DNA of 64,000 nucleotides from Bacteroidota bacterium (GCA_016776505.1 JADHTG010000001.1:1-64000); one strand, 5' to 3'. Positions 1-8,719 are shown, numbered from the stretch's first letter. Numbers and translations are program-made. The notes: a model not told the origin generated them from the sequence alone.

Positions 1-140
1 TCAGTGGAAGCTCCCAGGTTGATATAATCGTTAGATCCATCCAGGTCCAGGGCATAGCCTTGTGAATGGACGGCATTTACTGATATCATAAAACTAACGA
101 GAAGAAAAAGGATTGCCAATGCATATGAGAACTTTTTCAT
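1..140 (-). CDS. Secreted LamG-like (concanavalin A fold) protein, N-terminal fragment
   Basis: Only the first 46 codons are in the window; the gene continues past position 1. It starts with ATG at 138-140 on the minus strand. The N-terminus is a clear signal peptide: MKKF, then a hydrophobic stretch ending near Val-His-Ser-Gln. It is followed directly by ALDLDGSNDYINLG, the usual first strand of LamG/laminin-G-like jelly-roll domains in secreted Bacteroidota proteins. The protein is therefore exported, probably to the surface. Its full domain content, and any C-terminal type IX secretion sorting domain, cannot be seen. The family call rests on this short motif only. Confidence 0.6.
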   Translation of the reverse strand, partial: MKKFSYALAILFLLVSFMISVNAVHSQGYALDLDGSNDYINLGAST

Positions 141-485
141 AGCTAATTTTTTTATCGGTTTTGTCAAATAGTCATTTTATCACATTCACAATATACAAAA
201 ATAGTTTTATTGTAATGCCTTGGTTCATTTATTTTTCCCCACTTTGCACAATAATTTATCGCTAATCAATTTTAACTACGTATTTATCAATATTTTATGA
301 TATTTAAATAATTAAATTTAAAGATGGATATGATTTAAAACGTTGGTCTTCTCAAAAAATTATTACATCTTGTTCAAATCATATATAGAGAAATAGAAGA
401 GTAAATGCTTTAGCCTTATATGCCTGATTCTCCGCCAGTGGACTAATATTAACCTATTGAGTTATACAAATAAAAGGGTGATTTT
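141..485. other. AT-rich intergenic region
   Basis: This is 345 bases without a convincing gene. It lies upstream of the leftward LamG-like gene and downstream of the leftward hybrid kinase gene, so it should carry the promoter of the former. The sequence is very AT-rich. I see no strong hairpin followed by a T-run and no RNA gene. Confidence 0.5.
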
Positions 486-2036
486 CTATGCTGGTTTTTC
501 CTTTACTAAATAATTTGAGATCTTATTCAGCAATTCATCCATGTGGATCGGCTTCTGGATATAATCATTGCATCCCGCTTTCAGACTTTTTTGCTCTTCT
601 CCACTTAAATTATAGGCAGATTGAGCAATAATGGGTGTTTTAATATTTATTTTCCTTATTTCCTTAGTGGCTTCAAATCCATCCATAACGGGCATAGACA
701 AGTCCATTAAGATCAGATCAACTTCCACTTTTTCCTTCATCATATCCAGAGCTTCCTTTCCATTTTTTGCCCAGATCAAGTTGATTCCTGTTTTTTTAAG
801 CGCATATTCTATGTATCGATACACATGATCAATGTCTTCAGTAACTAAAACAGTAAAGCCTTTAAAAAGGCTTGTTGAATCCCTGCTTTTTGATTCTTTT
901 TTAATGGCCATTGGCTCCTTATTCTGAGCTAAAGGCAGGCTAATATAAAAAGAGGTTCCCTCTTTCTCTTTGCTGCTAAACCAAATTTTTCCTTTATTCT
1001 TATTAATCAATTCTGCGCAAATATTTAATCCCAGTCCACTTCCTTTTTCATCGTGCGTTCCTATAGTTGAAAAAAAATTGTCTGGCGTTAAAATTTTGTC
1101 TTTATCCTCTTTTTTTATTCCCATTCCCTGGTCCTGGATTTTCAGGATGACCTCATCATTGTTAAGCTCAGCAGAAATGAAAATAGTACCATCCACATAG
1201 CTGAATTTAATCGCATTTGAAACCAGGTTTCTAACAATGCTATGTATCATATCCCTGTCCCCGTTTACTGCCAGGTCTTCATCTATTTCTAATTTCAGCT
1301 GTATGCCTTTCGCATCCATGATACTTTGATAAGTGATGATAATTTCGGATACCATTTCCTCCAATTCAAAATGGACAGGAGTATAGGCAGCTGATTTCCA
1401 ATTGATTTTAGCCCATTCCAGGAGATTAATCAACAAATTATTGGCTTCCAGGGCCGAAGCATAAATATTGTAAGCTGACATTTCAAGCTCTTCATCATCC
1501 AGGTTTTCCAGTTCACTGTTCAAGATATCTGCAAATCCAAGGATACTATTAAAAGGTGCCTTTAAATCATGAGAAATGATAGAAAACACCTTGCTTTTCT
1601 GATTATTTAACTCAATCAGTTCTTTTTCACTTTCCCTGAGAGCATCTTCGACATTTCGAAGCCTGAAAAAACTTTCTATTCTGGCCAGTAATTCTCTTTT
1701 ACTCATGGGAAGGTTCATAAATCCATCCGCACCTCCTTCAAGTCCAAAAGCCTGGTCATCAGATGTGCTTTGATCTGATGTAGAAAGGACAACATAGGGT
1801 GGGCTGTCGAATCTCATGGATTTAATTTGCCTGCAAATCTCCACGCCATTAAAATCAGGTAAACTAACATCCAGCAGTATAAGATCAGGCAAATCTTTAG
1901 TCAGTTTTTCCAGTGTTTCAACTCCATTTTTTGCCTCCATTACCTGGTAGCCTGCTTCTTTTAATACATTTGTTGTGTCTGATCGCAATTCAATTGTATC
2001 ATTTACAACAAGTATTTTTCTTTTTTTATCTTTCAT
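486..2036 (-). CDS. Hybrid histidine kinase: receiver - HisKA - HATPase - receiver
   Basis: A 516-residue cytoplasmic signalling protein with no membrane segment and no DNA-binding domain. Domains in order: receiver 1 (about 7-123, phosphoacceptor Asp56), HisKA (about 145-212, H-box SHDLKAPFNS with His156), HATPase_c (about 255-368, N-box Asn274, DQGMGI at 302, GSGLGL at 332-337) and receiver 2 (about 393-512, Glu400/Asp401, Asp445, Lys495). Receiver 2 has every catalytic residue. Receiver 1 is degenerate: the conserved Lys is Leu109 (FMNLP instead of xxKP), and one of the acidic pair is Asn12. The kinase probably autophosphorylates His156 and passes phosphate to Asp445. A similar hybrid kinase lies upstream on the same strand, 179 bases away. 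The stimulus and output are unknown. Confidence 0.9.
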   Translation of the reverse strand: MKDKKRKILVVNDTIELRSDTTNVLKEAGYQVMEAKNGVETLEKLTKDLPDLILLDVSLPDFNGVEICRQIKSMRFDSPPYVVLSTSDQSTSDDQAFGLEGGADGFMNLPMSKRELLARIESFFRLRNVEDALRESEKELIELNNQKSKVFSIISHDLKAPFNSILGFADILNSELENLDDEELEMSAYNIYASALEANNLLINLLEWAKINWKSAAYTPVHFELEEMVSEIIITYQSIMDAKGIQLKLEIDEDLAVNGDRDMIHSIVRNLVSNAIKFSYVDGTIFISAELNNDEVILKIQDQGMGIKKEDKDKILTPDNFFSTIGTHDEKGSGLGLNICAELINKNKGKIWFSSKEKEGTSFYISLPLAQNKEPMAIKKESKSRDSTSLFKGFTVLVTEDIDHVYRYIEYALKKTGINLIWAKNGKEALDMMKEKVEVDLILMDLSMPVMDGFEATKEIRKINIKTPIIAQSAYNLSGEEQKSLKAGCNDYIQKPIHMDELLNKISNYLVKEKPA

Positions 2037-2215
2037 AAAACCAGATTAATTAGATTTTGCCTGGACCTGTCAAAAGTATTGAACGATCAAAGCATACTTT
2101 GAAATGCGCTCATTTAATCTATAAAATTATGGTTTTTTTTGAAAAACAGTCTAATTAAATGCCTGCTACTAAATATTTTATCCTTCAGATTAAGAATTCA
2201 AGGCAAAAAATAGTA

Positions 2216-4138
2216 CTATTTGGTGGTGAACAAATGCTTTTGAATGGTTTTTAATAAAATTTCCTTGGAAAATGGTTTCCTCAGGTAATCATCAAACTCG
2301 ATCCTGTACATGTCATTGAAATGAGTGGGAATGTTAAATGCAGTTTGTGCTATAATGGGGCATGTAATATGATGGTCGCGAAAATTTTTAGTGACTTCAA
2401 TTCCACTCATTTTAGGGAGCTGAAGATCCATTAAAACCAAATCAAATTCCGGAGATTTTTGAACAATATCCATTGCTTCTTTCCCATCCTGGGCCCAACT
2501 GATTTGAATGCCTGTATTTTTGATCACCATTTCTATAAACAGGTAGTTTTGCATATTATCTTCAACAACCAATAGTTTTTTGTCGGACCAATCGGGATGA
2601 TCCAGGTATCCTTTCTCCATTTGTTCTGCCAATTGATGCCGGTTGTGCGGAATCATAAACTTGACAAGAGTTCCTTTATCCACTTCTGATTCGACTATGA
2701 TATGACCTCCCAGTTTTTCAATCAACTTTTTACAAATTGACAATCCCAGGCCTACTCCTCCATACTGTCGGGTATGTGAATCATCCACCTGTCGGAAAAT
2801 GTCAAAAATGATGGGCATTTTAGATTCAGGTATGCCTATGCCGCTATCCTTGATATGAAATTCAATTAAATCCCTGTTATCTGTACTATTTTGAAAACTG
2901 ACATTCACAACACCTTTGTGGGTGAATTTCAATGCATTATCAACCAGGTTGATCAGGATAATGCGTAATTTTTCAATATCTGTAATGATCAGGTAATTTT
3001 CTGGTTTAGGCTCATGAGCAATATGAATGTTTACTTCAAGTCTTTCTTTCTTTAAGAGGCTTTTATTAATTTTATCTTCAGTCTCTGCCAGAAGTTCATT
3101 TAAATTACAGGGATCTTTAGACAATTCAATTGTCTCTGCTTCGATTTTTGAAATTTCCAGTACTTCAGAAATAATACGGACCAGGTCGCTTCCTCTTGAA
3201 TTAATCAAAGAAATAAACTCCTCCTTTTCTTCTTCCTTTAAATCAGGCATGGACAGAAGTTGTGAAAATCCGATGATGGCATTCAGAGGAGTTCTTATTT
3301 CATGAGACATATTGTCCATAAATGCTGATTTCAGTTTGTCCGATTCTTCGGCTTTCTCTTTCGCATGTATCAACTCTGACTCAATTCTTTTACTCTCTGT
3401 GATGTCCCTGATCAAAGAAACATTCCCGTATTTCACACCTTCTGAATTATACATGGGATAAGTCCTTACTTCTGCTAAGAAACTTTCCCCATTCTTTTTA
3501 ATCAATTCTATCGTATTAACAAGTAGCTTTTTTTCTTCCAGATTCTGCATCCGAATGCCTATCTCCTTAAAATCCTTTTCATTTTTAAAAAACAAGGAGG
3601 AAGATTTTTTTAAGATCTCCTCCTGCTCATAACCAAATAAAACAAGAAACTGGGGATTCACATTAATCACTTTCCTGGAATTATCTGTAACAGAAATAGC
3701 TTCTAACATACTGTTAAATAGGTGGCTGTATTTGATCTCTATTTCCCGCAGTTCTTTGCTGATAACAGATTTTTCAAGCACATTCTTAACAGCTGGAAAC
3801 AGTTTCCGCAGGTTTTCTTTCATGATATAATCGGAAGCACCTGATTTCATAGCATGAACAGCGGTTTCTTCACCAATAGTTCCTGAAACAATAATAAAAG
3901 GTACATCCGGAGCATGAGTTTGTGCAATTTCAAGGGCCTGCATGCCATCAAAACCGGGCATGGTATAATCTGAAATAATCAGATCGAAATGAGACTTTTT
4001 GAAAGCTTTTTTCATGGACTCAGATGATGATACATGGGTATAGTCAACTAAGTACTTGTTTTTCTTCAGAATTTCGATTATTACCCGTGAGTCATATTCG
4101 GAATCCTCAACAATAAGCAGGTTTATCTTTTCAGACAT
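2216..4138 (-). CDS. Hybrid histidine kinase: receiver - PAS - HisKA - HATPase - receiver
   Basis: A 640-residue soluble hybrid sensor kinase. Receiver 1 (about 6-122) has Glu11/Asp12, Asp57 and Lys107. A PAS domain with its PAC-like tail spans about 134-250. HisKA follows, with the H-box MSHEIRTPLNAIIGF and His279. HATPase_c has the N-box around Asn401, DSGIGIP at 431 and GVGLGL at 461-466. Receiver 2 (about 521-636) has Glu526/Asp527, Asp571 and Lys621. All five modules look intact. Phosphoryl groups entering receiver 1 could modulate the kinase, which would then phosphorylate receiver 2. With the downstream 516-residue kinase it forms a same-strand pair. Neither has a transcription-factor domain, so output must be a protein interaction or an unlinked regulator. 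Confidence 0.92.
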   Translation of the reverse strand: MSEKINLLIVEDSEYDSRVIIEILKKNKYLVDYTHVSSSESMKKAFKKSHFDLIISDYTMPGFDGMQALEIAQTHAPDVPFIIVSGTIGEETAVHAMKSGASDYIMKENLRKLFPAVKNVLEKSVISKELREIEIKYSHLFNSMLEAISVTDNSRKVINVNPQFLVLFGYEQEEILKKSSSLFFKNEKDFKEIGIRMQNLEEKKLLVNTIELIKKNGESFLAEVRTYPMYNSEGVKYGNVSLIRDITESKRIESELIHAKEKAEESDKLKSAFMDNMSHEIRTPLNAIIGFSQLLSMPDLKEEEKEEFISLINSRGSDLVRIISEVLEISKIEAETIELSKDPCNLNELLAETEDKINKSLLKKERLEVNIHIAHEPKPENYLIITDIEKLRIILINLVDNALKFTHKGVVNVSFQNSTDNRDLIEFHIKDSGIGIPESKMPIIFDIFRQVDDSHTRQYGGVGLGLSICKKLIEKLGGHIIVESEVDKGTLVKFMIPHNRHQLAEQMEKGYLDHPDWSDKKLLVVEDNMQNYLFIEMVIKNTGIQISWAQDGKEAMDIVQKSPEFDLVLMDLQLPKMSGIEVTKNFRDHHITCPIIAQTAFNIPTHFNDMYRIEFDDYLRKPFSKEILLKTIQKHLFTTK

Positions 4139-4353
4139 AGTTTTCGAAATAATAAAAGAGATTTGTCAACTTGCTATTTATTCAGCTAATTTAAGTAATT
4201 AATATATTATAGGTATTTGTATATTTATTAAGTACATGTGGACAAATAAGCGAAATTCATTTTTCTATTTTGCCCGGCATGTCAGACATACAAATATTTC
4301 AATGCTAATTCTTACATATTCCTGCAGTACAAATACAGGACAAAAAAATTTGT

Positions 4354-4935
4354 TTATTCAGCCCAGTAATATATCCAGCTGTCTATTCCTTCCTTCTGTA
4401 ATTCAAATTGTTTTCGAATTGTATTGCTATAACTTTTTTGGACACTGGCACACACATAATACCATTTCCTTACTTTATTACGAAATAAAAACACCTTAAA
4501 ACCCTTATTATGCCAGGCTATCATAGAATTCTTTGCATTCCTTTTCCCTTTAAATGCTTCCACAATAATGTAATATTCCCTGACCAGATTTTCTTTATTG
4601 ATTTGAATCTGTTGTATCGTTTCCAGTTTTTCTGCCAGGAGAGCTTCCTTTCTTTGCTGGCTGGCCTCTGTTTTTTTGGAATCATCACCTGCACGTTGAA
4701 GTTCTTTTTCAATTTCATGAAGATCCACCTGGATTTGATCAAGGTACCTGCTCACAGCTGCCTGATTTTTTAAATCCTTTGTTAATGAGTCTATTACATT
4801 ACCGTCTACATCGTAAGCAACAATTTTTTTGCTGGCTCTTACTTTCTTCAATCGCTGCCCGAAAGAATCCGGTAAAACGAATAAGGTAAATAAAAGGGCA
4901 ACCAGGCCGATCTTAAGCAAATTGAATTTTTTCAT
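4354..4935 (-). CDS. Exported protein with coiled coil and SPOR-like C-terminus
   Basis: I place the start at the ATG at 4933-4935, giving 193 residues. A TTG eight codons upstream is also in frame but adds residues before the signal peptide. Residues 1-26 form a signal peptide (MKKF, hydrophobic core, SFGQ cleavage region). Residues about 55-118 are a charged, Glu/Gln/Lys-rich helix likely to form a coiled coil. The C-terminal 70 residues begin YYIIVEAFKG and contain a second KWYYVCASV strand, the double beta-alpha-beta pattern of SPOR-like domains. Such domains bind denuded peptidoglycan or occur in Bacteroidota gliding and secretion lipoproteins. A periplasmic envelope role is inferred. 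The SPOR assignment is by pattern, not by alignment. Confidence 0.65.
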   Translation of the reverse strand: MKKFNLLKIGLVALLFTLFVLPDSFGQRLKKVRASKKIVAYDVDGNVIDSLTKDLKNQAAVSRYLDQIQVDLHEIEKELQRAGDDSKKTEASQQRKEALLAEKLETIQQIQINKENLVREYYIIVEAFKGKRNAKNSMIAWHNKGFKVFLFRNKVRKWYYVCASVQKSYSNTIRKQFELQKEGIDSWIYYWAE

Positions 4936-5096
4936 TTCTCCAGCTGTTTTAAACTTCAATTATACTATAATTCAATCAGCTTAAATAAAAATTTTATGAA
5001 CAGCATGTCAATCCACTTCAATTCATTAGGAATATGTTTAATCTAATTTCAATTAACTAAATTTGACAAACAAATAAGTCAGTCTCTTTAATTCTT

Positions 5097-6635
5097 ATGA
5101 TAGTTAAAACTTTCGGCAGTGCGGTATTTGGAGTAGATGCACAAACCATCACCATTGAAGTGGATGTAGGGCGTGGCACTAAATATTATTTGGTGGGTTT
5201 ACCGGATAATGCTGTTAAAGAAAGTCAAAAGCGAATTGAGGCTGCATTAAAAAATACAGGTTATCAAATTACAAGAAAAAAAATAATCGTTAACCTGGCG
5301 CCCGCAGATATCAGGAAAGAAGGTTCATCTTACGATTTACCCATTGCTATCGGTATATTAGGGGCTTCTGAACAAATCAAAAGAGAGAAGCTTACCGATT
5401 ATGCATTAATGGGAGAATTGTCGCTGGATGGCATATTAAAACCCATTAAAGGAGCACTGCCCATTGCAATAAATGTCCGCAAAGCAGGTTTTAAAGGATT
5501 AATTCTTCCGAAAGAAAATGAAAATGAAGCTGCTATTGTTGATCATCTGGATATTATAGGAGTTGAGAACATTCGCCAGGCCATTGATTTTTATAATGAT
5601 GATCTGGTCATTCACCCAAAAAAAATCAATACGCGTGAATTATTTTTTCATCATATTAATAATTACGAGCTGGATTTTTCAGACGTGAAAGGACAGAAAA
5701 CAATTAAACGTGCTTTGGAGATTTCTGCAGCAGGAAATCACAATGCCATCATGATCGGAGCCCCGGGTTCCGGAAAAACCATGCTGGCAAAACGAATACC
5801 CTCCATTCTGCCACCACTTGATTTATACGAAGCACTGGAAACAACAAAGATTTATTCTGTCGCAGGTAAAATATCAGGTGATTCCACTTTGATGACAACC
5901 CGGCCTTACCGCTCTCCGCATCATACTACCAGCGATGTGGCACTTGTGGGCGGAGGAAATATTCCCCAGCCAGGTGAAATATCCTTAAGTCATAACGGAG
6001 TTTTGTTTTTAGATGAGCTGCCTGAATTTAAACGCAGTGTTCTCGAAGTTTTGAGACAACCCATGGAAGAAAGAAGAATTACCATCAGCCGGGCAAAATT
6101 TACGGTCGATTATCCTGCTTCCTTTATGTTACTGGCAGCCATGAACCCATGTCCGTGTGGCTATTACAATCATCCTGAGAAAGAGTGTGTTTGTTCACCG
6201 GGAACAGTGCAGAAATATCTGAATAAAATATCCGGCCCTTTACTCGATAGAATTGATCTTCATATTGAAGTGGTGCCTATTTCATTTGATGAGCTGACTC
6301 ATCGGTCTTCTGAAGAAAAATCAGAAGATATCCGTAATCGGGTAATTCAGGCCAGGGAAAGACAGCAGGAGCGTTTCAAGGATTTCCAAGGGACTTACAA
6401 CAACGCCCAGATGAGCACTCAGATGATAAAAGATTATTGCCAGATTTCAGATGCCGGAAATAAATTATTGAAAACAGCCATGGAAAAACTGAACCTGTCA
6501 GCCCGGGCATACGACAGGATATTAAAAGTGTCCCGGACCATCGCTGATTTAGCCGGAAGCAGTGAAATTAAAATCGAGTATTTGGCAGAAGCCATTCATT
6601 TCAGGAGTCTGGACAGGGAAAATTGGGCGGGATGA
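5097..6635 (+). CDS. comM: ComM/YifB-family Mg-chelatase-like AAA+ ATPase
   Basis: A 512-residue protein of the YifB/ComM family. ComM is a hexameric helicase that promotes branch migration during natural transformation in Vibrio. The N-terminal Lon-like (ChlI) fold starts MIVKTFGSAVFGVD and contains the LPIAIGILGAS stretch near residues 81-91. The AAA+ core has Walker A GAPGSGKT (221-228) and Walker B LFLDELPE (303-310). The family-specific cysteine cluster MNPCPCGYYNHPEKECVC follows. The C-terminal Mg_chelatase_C segment contains the usual SARAYDRILKVSRTIADL stretch. Length and all motifs match the family. The gene stands alone, divergent from the SPOR-like gene. Family membership is certain; a transformation role here is inferred from homologues. 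Confidence 0.93.
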   Translation: MIVKTFGSAVFGVDAQTITIEVDVGRGTKYYLVGLPDNAVKESQKRIEAALKNTGYQITRKKIIVNLAPADIRKEGSSYDLPIAIGILGASEQIKREKLTDYALMGELSLDGILKPIKGALPIAINVRKAGFKGLILPKENENEAAIVDHLDIIGVENIRQAIDFYNDDLVIHPKKINTRELFFHHINNYELDFSDVKGQKTIKRALEISAAGNHNAIMIGAPGSGKTMLAKRIPSILPPLDLYEALETTKIYSVAGKISGDSTLMTTRPYRSPHHTTSDVALVGGGNIPQPGEISLSHNGVLFLDELPEFKRSVLEVLRQPMEERRITISRAKFTVDYPASFMLLAAMNPCPCGYYNHPEKECVCSPGTVQKYLNKISGPLLDRIDLHIEVVPISFDELTHRSSEEKSEDIRNRVIQARERQQERFKDFQGTYNNAQMSTQMIKDYCQISDAGNKLLKTAMEKLNLSARAYDRILKVSRTIADLAGSSEIKIEYLAEAIHFRSLDRENWAG

Positions 6636-6753
6636 GGGCAAGGTGGATGAGAAGGAAGATGAATCGGATCAATTCGTGTTTGTCCATAAAGTCAAACCAT
6701 TTTCGACATAATGCTCTGAACAAAAAAAATAAAACCAAATTTCAAAATGCTAT

Positions 6754-6766
6754 CATTTGAAGCAGG
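6754..6766. repeat. 13-base motif repeated inverted at 8506-8518
   Basis: CATTTGAAGCAGG occurs here, and its exact reverse complement is at 8506-8518. The two copies bracket an AT-rich segment holding the unknown membrane protein gene and tatD. The motif resembles the core of short dispersed repeats common between Bacteroidota genes. Thirteen bases is short enough to be chance. Confidence 0.35.
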
Positions 6767-6782
6767 GATGAAACTATTTTTA

Positions 6783-6977
6783 TTATTGTATTTTAAAATA
6801 TTGTGATTTGGCAATTGTTATTTGTGATTTTAAATACATTCCCCGGAAATTCCCTCCAATCGAAAATTTATCTAATAATTGGATTGACCTAGTTGTTTCA
6901 ACTGCATTTCGAATGGTTTCTGGCTTTAATTCATCTCTAGTTATTTCATAAATATTAGACAGTGCATTTTTATACAA
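6783..6977 (-). pseudogene. Short unknown ORF, possible gene remnant
   Basis: A 64-codon reading frame starting at a TTG that overlaps the last 8 bases of the upstream membrane-protein gene. Residues 3-40 look like a plausible helical protein segment (EITRDELKPETIRNAVE). The last 20 residues (KSQITIAKSQYF) look like translated AT-rich intergenic sequence. I do not recognise a family. It may be a coupled small protein, or the out-of-frame tail of a longer ancestral gene. Confidence 0.25.
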
Positions 6978-7500
6978 TAAACATTAGGATTGCCAAAACA
7001 ATTAAAATTGAAGTATAGATTAAAAAGAATATCTTGTTCTTTTTAAAGCTAGCCAGAACGGAATCATCATTATAAGTCCAATTTGGGTCAAAATAAATTG
7101 CTATATAGAAACACAATAGATATGTCAAAATTCCAACTGCAGCAATTAAAGACATATCCTGAGAGACATTAATTGAAAAAGATGAAGATATAATTCCAAC
7201 TAAATTTACAGCCAGTAGTGTAGAAACAAGAAAGCCAAATGCGATTTGTAAAGATTTACTCCGAATTATTTTCACCCTTGCATCTTCATTTTTTTCTTTG
7301 CTATATGCAATCAAGAACAGACCAGATATAGATAGCCAAATAAATAATTGAAAATGTTGCGAATTGTCTAAGCTATTAATTAGTATTAAGTTTTTAAAAC
7401 TTTTAAATACAGCCATAAGTATAGCAGCTAACATTGAAACAATCAATCCAACAATTTTGACCTTATAACTTTGAAGCGGGAAGATGGGTATATTAATCAT
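6970..7500 (-). CDS. Unknown polytopic membrane protein
   Basis: A 176-residue protein starting at ATG 7498-7500. It has four hydrophobic segments long enough to span the membrane: about 15-32, 49-64, 84-104 and 118-138. A fifth segment at about 155-175 ends the protein (LIYTSILIVLAILMFIV). A charged loop (KEKNEDARVKII) follows the second helix. No catalytic motif is visible and I do not recognise the family. It is isolated between comM and tatD, with a short doubtful ORF overlapping its 3' end. The segment is more AT-rich than its neighbours, which fits an accessory or recently acquired gene. No function can be assigned. Confidence 0.6.
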   Translation of the reverse strand: MINIPIFPLQSYKVKIVGLIVSMLAAILMAVFKSFKNLILINSLDNSQHFQLFIWLSISGLFLIAYSKEKNEDARVKIIRSKSLQIAFGFLVSTLLAVNLVGIISSSFSINVSQDMSLIAAVGILTYLLCFYIAIYFDPNWTYNDDSVLASFKKNKIFFLIYTSILIVLAILMFIV

Positions 7501-7635
7501 GATTTTTAAGAGTAGTTACGCAAAATTAATTTTAAATTACAAATAAACAAACATATTCTAAATTAATTAAATTCGTTTTAACCTGGAGATTTTCCTTACA
7601 TAATTAAATTCTTATGGTATCTGTTGAACATTGAA

Positions 7636-7643
7636 TATTTTTG
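7636..7643 (+). promoter_or_regulatory. -7 promoter element of tatD
   Basis: TATTTTTG matches the Bacteroidota sigma-ABfr -7 consensus TAnnTTTG and lies 22 bases upstream of the tatD ATG. No convincing -33 TTTG is seen at the expected spacing. Confidence 0.4.
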
Positions 7644-7665
7644 CACAATTGTTTAAACAAAAACA

Positions 7666-8430
7666 ATGTTTATTGATACACACACTCATTTATTTTTAGA
7701 GGAATTTGATCACGACAGGGCAGAAACTGTGCAAAGGGCGCTTGAAGCCGGAGTAAAGCAGATGATATTACCCAATGTAGATTCGGAAACCATTCCTGCT
7801 TTACAAAAAATGATCTCAGACTATCCTACAACCTGTCATCCGCTTTATGGACTTCATCCGGGATCAGTGAATGAAAATTACAAAACGGAATTAGCTATCG
7901 TCAGGAATTTATTGGAGCACGAAAAATGCATTGGGATTGGTGAAATCGGACTCGATTTTTATTGGGACAAAACATTCAAGAAGGAACAATTTGAAGTTTT
8001 TGACACCCAGGTGAAATGGGCTGCAGAAAGGAATTTACCCATTGTCATTCATCTCAGAAACAGCTATAAAGAGGTTGTTGAAATTATTAAAAACAACCTC
8101 CAACTTGGAAATAGTGGAATTTTTCATTGTTTTACCGGAAGTCCGGTTCAGGCTGAAGAAATCATTGACATGGGTTTTTACCTGGGAATTGGGGGAATCA
8201 TCACTTTTAAAAATTCAGGATTGTCTGAATCATTAAAATCCATACCTATCAATAAACTGGTGCTTGAAACTGATTCTCCTTATCTGGCACCGGTTCCTTA
8301 CCGGGGCAAACGAAATGAAAGTTCTTATATAATTAAAGTTGCCGAAAAACTTGCGGAGATCTATGCGATCTCGTTTGTCGAAGTCGCTCGTATAACTTCC
8401 AATAATGCGAGAAGTATTTTTCAGATTTAA
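7666..8430 (+). CDS. tatD: TatD-family metal-dependent hydrolase (deoxyribonuclease)
   Basis: A 254-residue TatD/YcfH-type TIM-barrel hydrolase, the usual length for the family. The metal site is complete: HTH at 6-8, Glu93 in IGEIGLDFYW, His129 in IVIHLR, His154 in IFHCFTG and Asp203 in ETDSPYLAP. Members are Mg2+-dependent 3'-5' DNases, or D-aminoacyl-tRNA-deacylase-like enzymes, implicated in DNA repair. The ATG at 7666 is preceded by a good -7 element. The gene appears monocistronic, with a perfect hairpin 42 bases after its stop. Family certain; the physiological substrate in this organism is not known. Confidence 0.93.
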   Translation: MFIDTHTHLFLEEFDHDRAETVQRALEAGVKQMILPNVDSETIPALQKMISDYPTTCHPLYGLHPGSVNENYKTELAIVRNLLEHEKCIGIGEIGLDFYWDKTFKKEQFEVFDTQVKWAAERNLPIVIHLRNSYKEVVEIIKNNLQLGNSGIFHCFTGSPVQAEEIIDMGFYLGIGGIITFKNSGLSESLKSIPINKLVLETDSPYLAPVPYRGKRNESSYIIKVAEKLAEIYAISFVEVARITSNNARSIFQI

Positions 8431-8471
8431 ATTGAGTTTATTTTGAAAATTATCTTTGACTCATCCCCTAA

Positions 8472-8498
8472 CCCCTTCTCTAACAATCAGAGAAGGGG
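8472..8498. repeat. Perfect 10-bp inverted repeat (dispersed palindromic element)
   Basis: CCCCTTCTCT at 8472-8481 pairs perfectly with AGAGAAGGGG at 8489-8498 across a 7-base loop. No T-run follows on either strand, so it is not a standard intrinsic terminator. It resembles the CCCCTTCTC...GAGAAGGGG palindromic repeats scattered through many genomes. A degenerate second copy appears at about 8557-8587. Confidence 0.6.
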
Positions 8499-8596
8499 AA
8501 TCGATCCTGCTTCAAATGAAATGACAGATCCAATTTAGGCGCCTTTTACTAACTGTCCTTCTCTTTAGGAAGTGGAGAAAGCTTGGGAATGCGTTC

Positions 8597-8719
8597 CTAA
8601 TTCCTTACAAAATACTCCCTTATTCGATTTTTTACTTTCTCAAGTTCCTTAAATTCATCATTTTTAAACTGTATAATTTGATATCCATCCATGAATCCGT
8701 GGCAATCTAAACTTTCCAT
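8597..8719 (-). pseudogene. Remnant of a DUF559-type endonuclease-like gene
   Basis: A 40-codon minus-strand frame from ATG 8717-8719 to TAG 8597-8599. Its sequence (GYQIIQFKNDEFKELEKV) resembles the last 35 residues of DUF559 (very-short-patch-repair-like) proteins, where an aromatic-rich strand followed by N-[DE]-E-[VF] and a terminal helix is typical. Everything upstream of that region is missing, so it is probably the surviving 3' end of a decayed gene. The palindromic repeat at 8472-8498 lies just beyond it. The homology is judged by eye and is tentative. Confidence 0.35.

Noticed and set aside
8472-8498. Hairpin after tatD considered as an intrinsic terminator
   Set aside because: The stem is strong, but neither strand has the T-run needed after it, so it is listed as a repeat.
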